Position numbers and translations under genes: made by a program
DNA from: Russula earlei
Taxonomy: Eukaryota; Basidiomycota; Agaricomycetes; Russulales; Russulaceae
DNA length: 64,000 nt
Assembly (NCBI GenBank): GCA_025769875.1
Contig: JAGFNK010000187.1
Span: 1 to 64,000 of the forward strand
Direction: 5' to 3'
In this document: positions 55,711 through 64,000 of the stretch, in pieces
Position numbering within the stretch: position 1 is the first letter of the stretch
Layout: each line of letters opens with the position of its first letter
Notes under the pieces: generated by a model
Database searches by the model: none
The model's input: the letters and a program-made list of their open reading frames with translations, nothing else
What the model was told of the DNA's origin: nothing

Positions 55711-57044
55711 ATGTCGTGTAATGACTTGGGCTCGGGAACAATTGGCATGTCAATCTTTCTACCCCCACCTCCACCACCCCATATGATGCAGACCCACTCA
55801 TCAATAAGTCCAGATTCCATGGAAGGAAGTCTAATCTCAGAAAGTAACAAGGCTATATGGACAACTGAAGAGGAAGCTGCATTTCTACTGTTCCTTGTTG
55901 AGCGGAAACAAGAAGGAAACATGACCTCCAATGCCATGTTCAAGGACCTTACCTTCAACCAAGCAGCCAATTCTATTAAGCCCATGCATGAGAAGGGTCC
56001 TATCAAGACTGGACCTATGTGCAAATCAAAATGGCAAAGGGTATGAAATTTTTTTGCTTTGCCATATCACGCAGCTAACATCATCTACTACTAGATGAAG
56101 AAGGAGCACTTGGTAATCATTACTCTCAGGAATGAGTCCGGGGTTGGGCACCTATGGAGCGATGAGAATGGAATTGTTGTTCCACCTGAAATGGAATTGG
56201 TATGGAGTGATCTAGTCAAGGTGCGTACATAACATCTAATTTGTCAATGCCATCTGATCATTAGTAGAATAATCAAGAATACAAGAAGTACAGGGATAAA
56301 GGCTGGCCACATTGCAGCATCATGAAATCTCTGATGCCATCAAGTGCAAGAGGCCAACATTCATATTGGGGCATGCAGTCAACAGCCCATTTTACTCCCC
56401 CTCAGTCATCTGCATCACTGTCCCCCTATCCCAATTTGTTTGAATGTCAAAGTGGGGACTCCTTGTCATCTCTGGCACCAGATTGCTCTTCCTCCTCATC
56501 CAGTGTCCTTCATTCCAAACGCAAAGTATCTCAGGTCAAGGATGTCACCTCCGAAACATCTTCCTCATTTACCAAAAAACTCAAGTCTGATTCCATGGCA
56601 GTTGCTGTCCACGGCATGCAGTCAACCATGGAGAGGTTTGCCAATAACTTCAACTCAACCATGCATGCATTCATTGCTTCATCCCCACCCCCAATGTCGC
56701 TGGCACTCTTCCCACTCCCAATGCCGCTGGCACTCCTCTCAAACCCAGCCCCAGCCCCACCTCCGGCCATGCATATGCTGCCTTCAAATGACATCATAAC
56801 TATCTCGGCACTTCCCAAGACCACCCGTCAGTCACTGGCAATTCAACATCTTACCAAGGATATTGAACTAAATGGTGAATGGCTCTCCATGGATGATGTT
56901 GTCCCTGTGATCAATATCTTGGGATCTTGTGACATTGTGCGCATAGACAGTTATATTGTGCTTATGACTAATGGGTCAGCGTTGTCACGCAAGATTGCAT
57001 GCAACTACATCAAAGATTTATTGGAGAAGGCCAGGACGTCCTGA
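55711..57044 (+). CDS. SANT/Myb-like accessory protein of the PIF/Harbinger element
   Basis: Predicted DNA-binding partner of the transposase, acting in the nucleus. Exons 55711-56040, 56095-56220 and 56268-57044 (1,233 nt, 410 aa). Introns are gtatga..gctaac..ctactag and gtgcgt..ttagtag; the second must use the later tag because the earlier one brings in a stop. After a poly-Pro segment comes a trihelix/SANT-like domain: IWTTEEEAAFLLFLVERKQ..GNMTS..TFNQAANSI, then GPIKTGPMCKSKWQR. Next are SGVGHLWSDENGIVVPPEMELVW and YKKYRDKGWPHCSIM. The C-terminal half is low-complexity (Ser, Pro). Intact. Confidence 0.85.
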
Positions 57045-57151
57045 CTGTAGTTGTACTTCTATAGTAGTCACCCATCACACGCATGTATTGTAATTTGTTG
57101 AATGCCATGAAGTGTTCTTTCATTTTCTGAAAACATGTGGACATGTCTGAA

Positions 57152-58500
57152 CTAAATACCTGCTGCACGATCCTCAAGTGTTTTCTGATACTGCTCCCAC
57201 ATCTCACCTGCAATCCTGTCTTGCCTGATATTTGCTTGCTCCCTCTCATAGCATGTCACTACCCCTCTTCCCAGTTCACCAGCCACTTCACGATGACCCA
57301 TCTGAGGGTCTACCCTGTCATCAAATACATCAATCTCATTGTGATTATAATGGTGAATAAAATTGTGAAGGGCTGCAAGTGCCAATGGGATGCATGCTTG
57401 AATGTCCATGTTATACTCAGGGGGGTACTGAAGGATTTTGAAACACCACTTGAGAATCCCAAACATACGCTCTATGACGTCGCAAGCTTGAGCATGGCGC
57501 AGATTGAATAATTCCTGGGGTGTGTGTGGCCTAGGACAAGCGTAAAAATTAGTGAGAAGATGGGAAAGAAAGAGAGAATGCACCGTATGCCAGCATGACC
57601 CCACTCAGATAGATGATATCGTACACCTCGATAAGGAACAAGCAGTGTGTTTGATGAGGCAAAGCCTGCATCAGTGAGATAGTATTTCCCTCTTGGGATG
57701 GGGAAATTGGAATGATGGGCATCATGGAAAAGAGTTGAGTCAGTGGTGGAGCCCTCCCAACCAGTCAAAAGATATGCGAAGCGGAGGTCAAATGAACAAG
57801 CAGCAAGGCAGTTCTGTGAGAGAACGCCGTTGCGGTCTCTTGTTGCATTGCGCTCTGCGGCAGTGGAGTAACAACTGATGTGGGTGCTGTCGATAGCACC
57901 CAGGGCATCCTTGAAAAAGGGAAAAAATTTGGGATTCCCTTGGATAAAGGAGTGAGGAGGGGAATTGGCATCAGGAAGCTGTACAAAGGTGGTGTAGAAA
58001 GGGGGGGTTGCGAGAACTCCAAGTATCTTTTTAAAATATCTGGATATCCATCAGAAGATATATAGAAGGAAACCATGGGATATGTACTTTGAGACCGTGC
58101 TTGGTGACCGCTGAAAATGCTCTCCAATATTTGTTGTTGACAGCCCGGTGGAAGCGGCATAGAGAAATATGGCAACCTGTTCTTCAATTTGGACATGCTG
58201 AGATGACACAACACCAAAGTTGTGGAGAGTCTGCTGGAGCTTGTGAAACACATGTTTATGGACCCCAAGTTCATTCCAGATGTGTTCTGGGTGGCCAGTG
58301 AGTAGTTTATGGACCTAGGCAGGACCAGTGAGGGCGGAGGTGTGATATGGAATAGGAGGAGAATGGGGTTTGAGTATTGACAGTATGGCCTGGAAGCCAT
58401 AAAGGGCATAACCTGTAAAATATAAAATCATTAGAAGTTGTTGGCATCACTGTTGTACCTGCTGCAGATACAGCCTCTCCTGATCAAGGTAATTGGCCAT
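57152..58500 (-). CDS. PIF/Harbinger DDE transposase (core intact, N-terminus doubtful)
   Basis: DDE_4-type nuclease. Helix-turn-helix-like front: HVQIEEQVAIFLYAASTGLS, then HFQRSPSTVSKYFKKIL, joined across a 48-nt intron (gtacat..tccag). Catalytic Asp 1 in ALGAIDSTHI (near 57890), Asp 2 in YYLTDAGFAS (near 57665), Glu in DVIERMFGILKWCF (near 57470) after a further intron (gtgcat..tcctag). A probable start is ATG 58500 (MANYLDQERLYLQQ), but a TAG at 58315-58317, where TGG would give Trp before VHKLLTGHPEHIWN, and an unclear first junction leave the 5' part unsettled. It may be inactive for that reason alone. Confidence 0.8.
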
Positions 58501-58608
58501 AGCATTGACCAGGGGACAGACAGTGACAACTTGAAATCGGGGGGTAAAAAATCGGCCATGACTTGGAGGGGCATAAAAAGTCTTTGGGCGCATCAGTCAT
58601 TACAATGA

Positions 58609-58768
58609 CAAATATGTGAATTACAGTTACCAGACGAAGACAACTGATATTAGTTAATCATATGACATGTCACTGTCATCACACCTGTCACACCTGTCAC
58701 ACCCGGCTAATCCCAAAATTCAAGTTCCAAGTTCAAGTTTCAAGAAATCTCGGTTGCTGTATGGGGCC
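58609..58768 (-). repeat. Right terminal inverted repeat of the PIF/Harbinger element
   Basis: Reverse complement of 55543-55702 with about four differences, mostly CG against TG. Confidence 0.93.
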
Positions 58769-59809
58769 TTCAATATCATCTGAACCTTGATGAGATCGAG
58801 CATGAGGGTGTACTAAAAGTGCTGTTGATATGAACTGCCATGTACCCTGAACACAAAGTCAATTTGCCACACATAGGGGAAAAACAGATCATATTGTGTG
58901 GGAGGGTTGTCTCTGCTGGGTCACATCCATCCTCTTGGACATGTCCCAGTCGATCAATAAACCTGATCAATCTGGGGGGATCAGAATGTTTCCTGCACTC
59001 TCATCCTGATGTAAAATTTTTGCTTTGTCGTATGCGTCTGTATGAGCTCTTCCAAATTGTCAAACAACAAACTTAAATGTAATGCCAATCCTCACCAATC
59101 ATAGCATCCTGAATGACCTGGCATAGCTCCTGAGTCAATCCGAACGTACTCAGTGGCTGTCTGAGTGTGTTCAAGACAAGTCAGTAGTGGACATATCATT
59201 TGATGTGCAGTGTACTGGGACACCAAATATGTTTGCAATTACCATCTTTCACATAGTCTTGCGTCCTTGTGCTTTGTACATCGAGTGGATGCTCTGGTGT
59301 CGACAGCACGTTGCCAGCTGGACCCAACCTTGGAATGTAACACACTTTTGCTTCTTGTAAATCGTGATAAATATCCCCTTCTTTCTCAATATTTGGGAAA
59401 TTGGTATGCCAGTAATCTTTGAGGTAAACCAGTTCATTCTGTTCGACATCATGGCAGACATATCTGAAGGTTGACTGACCAAAAAGGGTTTTTGTCTCCC
59501 ATATTGGTGTCGATGTGATATAGGGCTTCAGCTGTCCATCTGTGGCATGATCGTCATTGACAAGAATCTGGTGAAGGTCTTCAACTTCAACTTTCTCGAC
59601 ATCCATGTATACCACCAGCATGGATTGTGCAGCACCAACCCCCTCATCGTTCTCTGAGACCGAGGTGACAGTGGTGTCATATCCATGCTGGGCAAAAGTG
59701 AGAGAGTTGAGCCTCCAGATGAATTTGAAAAGGGTGTTGGGATCTTTGGCCCAATTACTGTCGTTTTCACATGACCTTGCACTTGCCATTTTTGGATGTC
59801 ATTTCAAGT

Positions 59810-60390
59810 GCGAAATTAAAACTGCTATATCTCAACAGTTTCTCAACAGATTGCCTTGAAATTTTGCCAGTAGAACCTTATATACTATATCTAGGTGCAG
59901 CAAAAATATGGGAGTCTAATATTCAGTTCTTGAGATGTCGATTTTCAGGTGCTGACATGAGTGCAAAACTTTGAACTGCCATATCTCAACTGTTTCTCAA
60001 CAGATTTACTTGAAACTTCGACAGTGGGATCTCATGTCCTGTATCTAGGTGCAGCCCAAGAGTTGGGGCATAATTATCAGTTCTTGAAGTTTCGATTTTT
60101 GGGTGCAATCTGAGTGTGAAATTTCAAACTGCCATATCTCAACCGTTTCTTAATAGATTGCCTTGAAACCTGGAAAGTAGAACCTTATATACTGTATCTA
60201 GGTGCAACTAAAATATGGGAGCCTAATATTCAGTTCTTGAAGTTTCGAATTTTGGGTGCCGATCTGCGTGCGAAATTTCGAACAGCCATATCTCAACTAT
60301 TTCTCAATGGATTGCCTTGAAACTTGGACATCAGAACCTCATGTACTGTATCTAGAGGCAGCCAAATAATTGGGTTTCATTTCACATTGT
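59810..60390. repeat. 153-bp tandem satellite, nearly four units
   Basis: The landmark gcyatatctcaa occurs at 59824, 59978, 60131 and 60284, giving periods of 154, 153 and 153. Each unit then has tttctcaacagattgccttgaaac, gtagaaccttatatactgtatctaggtgca and cagttcttgaagtttcga. Units differ by scattered substitutions. All frames contain stops, so it is non-coding. Confidence 0.9.
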
Positions 60391-60545
60391 GGGGTGCCAA
60401 CCCCAAGCATTATAAGACTACATTTGCTCTACAGCTGAAAACATGACATGATACAACTATCTACAACTGTAGCGAGGCGTGCATCGAGGCAGCGATTGCG
60501 ATTGCGCGTGAATGGGCGAGGAGCGGCGTGTAAGGAAAGTTGGGC
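60391..60545. other. Short intergenic stretch
   Basis: Nothing recognised between the satellite and the 3' end of the next gene. Confidence 0.3.
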
Positions 60546-61459
60546 TTAAGGCATGAGGATACAATGAAGTGGAAGTGGGAGCCAGAGTAAAGTGATCATT
60601 GTATCAAAGTGCACTGGCGTGGTGAGGTCAAGCGGAAGGGAGCCTTTGGGGTCAGTGCTGAAGCGATACTGTGCATGTAGCATTGAGGGGTAGACATTGA
60701 GGTGTTGTGCTAACATTTGTTGCATCATGCACCAGGGTATTGTCGATGTAACGATCTCAAGCGTGCGGCTCCCTTTCTGCCTATTGATTATCTCTACCGT
60801 GAACGAAAATGTCTCTGAACCAACACCAACAAAATATCAGGTGAGTAGGACTGCCATGACGAACCATTTTCGTCATCCTCTGACTCGCTTTTATCCTCCT
60901 GTGCTATTGCCACTTTCCTGCATGTTGGAGCAGTAGCAGTTTTGCTTTTCTTCTGCATCATGACTTCAACAATGCTGTCATCGCTGACATTGCCACTCTT
61001 GTCTTGCCACACAGGGGAATCTACAACTGAGTTGTCATCATTGTCTGTGGCCAGCTCCGCAAGAACTTCCTGCTGGAGAAGCGCTCGAATCGCAAGGGAA
61101 GCTTGGCGGATAGGTCGTGGCTCGTTTGGAGCTTCATGTCCCTCACTGGGAAGAGGGGGCAATGCCATGGGTGGTTTTTTGGCTCGGGATGAAGATGCAG
61201 CAGCCGTTGCACCACAGGGACGTGTCACATGCTGGCCTGGCACTGCAACACAGTTCTTCTCATCCGATTCCCCATCTGTCCTGATGGCATCCGCACTCAT
61301 TCCAGTGCCAATTTTAGGTGTCGCATGAGCCGCAGAGTCCAGAGAAGCAGGGTGGGCAGATGGATCATTGGATGTGGTCAAAGGTGCAATTGGATTCTTC
61401 TCTGCCTGTTTTTTTGCTTTGGCTGCCCTTTGGCGTGTTGTGACTGCTCCCTTGCCCAT
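60546..61459 (-). CDS. Hypothetical protein, two exons, open
   Basis: ATG at 61459 (MGKGAVTTRQRAAKAKKQ). Exons 61459-60865 and 60814-60546 give 864 nt and 287 aa across a 50-nt intron (gttcgt..ctcacctgat..gttcag). The N-terminal two-thirds is basic then acidic low-complexity (Ser/Ala/Asp, SESEDDENE). The C-terminal part is compact and protein-like: FTVEIINRQKGSRTLEI, then MLAQHLNVYPSMLHAQYRFSTDP and VHFDTMITLL. It recalls proteins found beside large DNA transposons in Agaricomycetes. The tail after ITLL (WLPLPLHCILMP) looks unlike the rest, so the end may be shifted. Function unknown. Confidence 0.55.
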
Positions 61460-61613
61460 GAATAACAGGCAACAGGCGACATGTAGCAAAGGTAAAAAGG
61501 CAACAAATATTTTATGTAAATTCTATTCAAACGCGGAGCAAGCGATTGCGCGCGTCGAATACAAATACTCCCTCTCCCTATCTCCCTCCCTCTCGCTCAC
61601 CTTCACTCCTCGC

Positions 61614-62154
61614 TGTTGTAAATTCCCGAGCGCGAGTGAACTCGATCGCGAGCGCACAAGAACGAGTGAGTTGTCCCCTCAGTCGATACATATACCCATA
61701 CCATTAGGCCACCCTAAGTGGATTTAGTTGTTTACAACAATTAGTGCCTAGACTAACTAACTAGTCTGGATGTCTATTGGCTCGATCATTGTCCTGTTTC
61801 TTGCATACCCTTCATCCGCGGAGTTATAGAATCCGCACCTGCTTCCTACTTATATGAGTAGACAAAACACTTACCTTCCCTCAGTGATCGCTTACACGCG
61901 CGAGTCACTGAGGTACATTCTTTTAGCTACCCTTTTCTTACGTTCCATAAGTGCTCATACCTGGATAGCACAGTCATTGCTTATTCAGGTAATATATCTT
62001 CTAGTGATCGCTTACGCGCGCGAGTCACTGAGCACAGTCATTGCTTATTCAGTGACCCTCGCGAGTGCAAACGTGTAGGCCTCCCTTCGGACGCGGCACT
62101 CACTCACAAAAACTGTCGTTTCTCCCACTCTCGTTAAACCCCATAGTTTCTACA
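61614..62154 (+). mobile_element. Solo LTR, copia-B-related family
   Basis: 541 bp, TGTTGTAA to TTTCTACA. CTCGC flanks both sides (61609-61613 and 62155-62159). Shares the paired ctcagtgatcgc..gcgagtcactgag hairpins, the gggatcc-like palindrome region and the tagtttctaca end with copia B, and is closer to the solo LTR at 21580-22041. Confidence 0.9.
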
Positions 62155-62297
62155 CTCGCCCTACTTCCTTTCCTTCCCTCCCTCTTCTCTTATGGTCTAC
62201 CTTCCCTTCGGGTGAATGCCCATACCACGCAGCCGAACCGATGACTCACAGGTCTCATGTGCGCTCTCGTTTCTTCCTCGTTGCGGGCTGACATCTG

Positions 62298-62612
62298 GTG
62301 GTGTTCAAGGCGCTCATTGTTCTCCATACCATGATTCGGAACGGTGCGACAGACAATGTACTTCAATATCTGGCTTCTTCGGGGGTTTTACGGTTACAAA
62401 ATGTGGGCGCCAGTCAATGGGAAGGTATGTACCGTGGCCATGCCCCCAGCACCCATATCCCTGCAGGTCCGTCTGAACCAGCTAACTCTTTCACTTCAGG
62501 TTTCAATGCCCCTACAAATCTTCAGCATTACGCCATGTACCTTGACTCGCGCATATGTGCATACCGCGAGCTGAAGCACGATGCTATCTGTGTCCAATCC
62601 AAAACAAACCGT
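62298..62612 (+). pseudogene. ANTH-domain (AP180/CALM-like endocytic adaptor) gene fragment
   Basis: Two exons, 62298-62424 and 62500-62612, joined by an intron gtatgt..gctaact..cttcag. They read VVFKALIVLHTMIRNGATDN..LASSGVLRLQN then FNAPTNLQHYAMYLDSRICAYRELKHDA. This is the phosphoinositide/clathrin-adaptor ANTH domain of the AP180 family (Yap1801-like in yeast). The start, the rest of the domain and the clathrin-binding tail are missing; after TNREL the sequence becomes unrelated. A gene shard. Confidence 0.7.
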
Positions 62613-62742
62613 GAGCTGCCAAAGCCCCTCCATTCCCCCCCTTCCTCTCCTTTCTTCAACCTTGCCCACATGCCCGACCGGTCTCGACTCCCCTCCACCT
62701 CCTTCGTCTGCGCATTGTGTTGAATATGTATGTTGTTGTAGA

Positions 62743-62960
62743 CTCTTTTCCACGCGTGGGACGTCTTGCTTCTCGATGGACTCGACGTCCTGTTCCGAAT
62801 TGCACTGGCCATACTCAAAAGCCACGAGGCGGAGCTCCTCTGCTGCGACCCGATTCCCGTGGTCTACGTTGCGCTCGAAAGCCTCCCGACCCGGATATCT
62901 TACAAGAGGTCCTCACACAAGATCGCGAACATCACCACTGCCATACTGTGAGGGCACTCA
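62743..62960 (+). pseudogene. TBC/RabGAP-domain gene fragment
   Basis: One exon-like frame, LFHAWDVLLLDGLDVLFRIALAILKSHEAELL..IPVVYVALESLPTR. This is the C-terminal part of a TBC (Rab GTPase-activating) domain, where a trp-asp and the VLFR.ALAIL helix are typical. After SLPTR the expected continuation appears in another frame (PDILQEVL), pointing to a deletion near 62895. It lies only about 130 bp after the ANTH shard, which is not a normal gene order. Confidence 0.65.
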
Positions 62961-63462
62961 GCCCAAACGCCTCCATCTCCCCCCTCGCGCGCGACTGCGA
63001 TCACTGCCTTCAACGCCTCGCGTTCCCATTCTCGCCCCATCGCTCTCGATTATGTGATCAACAGTAGGATGTTATGATATCATGGGAATGATATATGTGT
63101 TTCATGTTTTCTTTACCTCGATCTCGCGTTTACGTTTTCGATTCCCGTTCATGCTTCCTTTCATATCATGCTCGCCTTAGTACTCCCTGCTGTATATAGT
63201 CTCATTAGCTGCTTACTTGAATAACAATTCCTCCCTTTGTGCTAATCTCCTCTGGTCTGCTTCAAGACTTTGCCGGACATTTGTACCCTGTCTCACGTTC
63301 AACTTCGTTGCACCCAGTCGTCCCACTCATTCCCTCTATTCTGTTTGTACCCCTGTTTTCTCCTTGGTCTGGTCAATGGTCTCACTCACGAGTCTCTGGA
63401 CACACTGCAACATTACATATTTCAATACCATTTGTTCATATTGATAACCAGTTTCAGCATAA
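62961..63462. other. Intergenic, no gene
   Basis: Pyrimidine-rich on the plus strand. No domain or duplicate is recognised; it is the 3' flank of the transposase below. Confidence 0.3.
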
Positions 63463-64000
63463 TTATATGTATCCACAATGCCTGTACCATCCAAACACAT
63501 CTTGTGATGTGATCTGATATAGCGCTTGGAGAAGGGTGCAGGCGATGTCGGTGTAAGACTGCTCCACCATTGCAAAACGAACATACTCTCCATTACGGCG
63601 AAGGTGGTACTTCATTGCAGAAAATGCCAGCTCAATTGGGTTATAATCAGGGGAGTAGGCGGCAGAAATTCGACACGCATACCCCTAAATACGAACAGGA
63701 GTGTCAACAGTTGTCAATAGACGTGAATATAATTTACCGAGATTCAATCAGCTCCAAAATGGAAGGGTGCTTGTGAATTCGACAATTGTCCATAACAATG
63801 ACTGAATTGGGGGCCGGAAATGGCTCCATATTGTCCAAGAGGCAATTGATGAATGTGGGGAAAAGCTCAGTGTCGAAAGAGCCTTCAACAATGTCACAGT
63901 GAATAATACCATCATTGAGAGATAACGCAGGAAGGACAGAATATCTGGCACATGAGAATCATGAGTTACATGGCAGGTATGGATAGCATGTCACTCACCG
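63463..64000 (-). pseudogene. Tc1/mariner (DDE_3) transposase, partial at window edge
   Basis: The minus strand enters from beyond 64000. It reads RYSVLPALSLNDGIIHCDIVEGSFDTELF, then NSVIVMDNCRIHKHPSI (catalytic Asp). An intron (gtaaat..gtatttag, 63737-63685) is followed by GMRVEFLPP and, in the next frame, YSPDYNPIELAFSAMKYHLRRNG (catalytic Glu/Asp region), ending FGWYRHCGYI with TAA at 63463. One base is missing near 63655 between LPP and YSPDYNP, so this copy is frameshifted. Confidence 0.82.

Larger units (their letters stand above)
55543..58768. mobile_element. PIF/Harbinger DNA transposon with both genes
   Basis: 3,226 bp with 160-bp terminal inverted repeats (55543-55702 and 58609-58768, about 97% identical, outer end ggccccatacagcaacc). 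TTC flanks each side (55540-55542 and 58769-58771), a 3-bp duplication as expected for the superfamily. Carries a SANT/Myb-like gene (plus) and a DDE transposase (minus), convergent, about 107 bp apart. Confidence 0.93.
55147..59789 (-). pseudogene. Second FunK1-type kinase gene, decayed and split by a transposon
   Basis: 5' part 59789-59196: IWRLNSLTFAQHGYD, NELVYLKDYWHTNFP, EKEGDIYHDLQEAKV, RTQDYVKDG, all FunK1 landmarks. Middle 59100-58772: AHTDAYDKAKILHQDESAGNIL (HQD where active copies have HRD), a TGA near 58968, then GLLIDWDMSK, and an intron ending tgttcag followed by GTWQFISTALLVHPH. Right after GSDDIE the coding sequence is interrupted by the PIF/Harbinger element (55543-58768) and resumes as TFYWVLIYIVMKCQH to 55147. 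The donor before GTWQF also looks lost (at instead of gt). The N-terminus is missing: satellite DNA begins just beyond 59790. No longer a working kinase. Confidence 0.85.

Noticed and set aside
57765..58409. 214-codon minus frame starting MPFMASRPYC
   Set aside because: It overlaps the transposase in another frame and is Ser/Pro/Leu-rich; the catalytic motifs lie in the neighbouring frame with introns.

Overview
This window looks like repeat-rich nuclear DNA of a basidiomycete fungus, most likely an Agaricomycete. The introns are short (about 45-75 nt) with GT..AG ends and CTRAY-like branch sites. There is a FunK1-type fungal protein kinase, a local family of F-box genes of a style common in mushrooms, and a transposon load typical of that class (Ty1/copia, Ty3 chromovirus, pogo, PIF/Harbinger, Tc1/mariner and LINE-like insertions). 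I cannot name the species.

Layout. 0.2-0.6 kb: shards of two ordinary genes (a Got1-like exon and the first codons of a CENP-V/GFA-type gene). 0.9-10.5 kb: three F-box copies, one open (minus) and two broken and head-to-head, with fragments of an unrecognised multi-pass membrane protein gene between them. 12-18 kb: an LTR-like repeat and copia element A (13151-17925). 18-22 kb: another membrane-gene shard, AT-rich and short-word-iterating DNA, and two solo LTRs inserted 6 bp apart. 23-29.4 kb: two open F-box genes. 29.4-34.9 kb: copia element B. 36-40 kb: the 3' part of copia element C joined to a pogo-like transposase relic. 40.7-41.1 kb: a perfectly balanced foldback palindrome. 41.7-44.1 kb: a complete five-exon FunK1 kinase gene, with a LINE-like insertion just upstream. 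46.2-54.1 kb: a Ty3 chromovirus with an extra third ORF. 55.1-59.8 kb: a second FunK1 gene, dead and split by a PIF/Harbinger transposon. 59.8-60.4 kb: a 153-bp satellite. 60.5-61.5 kb: an open two-exon gene. 61.6-62.2 kb: a solo LTR. 62.3-63.0 kb: ANTH-domain and RabGAP/TBC shards. 63.5-64 kb: a Tc1/mariner transposase running off the edge.

Genes that look intact: F-box copies 1, 4 and 5, the FunK1 kinase, the PIF-associated SANT/Myb-like gene, and the 60.5-61.5 kb gene. The PIF transposase keeps its DDE triad but has a doubtful N-terminus. Every other coding region carries stops or frameshifts.

Two themes recur. First, decay: by hand alignment, about 28 of 30 substitutions between the paired LTRs of three elements fall in CpG/TpG/CpA context, and many premature stops are TGA where CGA would restore Arg, as expected from deamination of methylated CpG. 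Second, history can be read directly: seven LTR insertions keep exact 5-bp target duplications or solo-LTR scars, one DNA transposon keeps a 3-bp duplication in a kinase gene, a LINE-like element keeps a 14-bp duplication, and a paralogous segment at 10.1 kb preserves the empty sites of two insertions at 29 kb.
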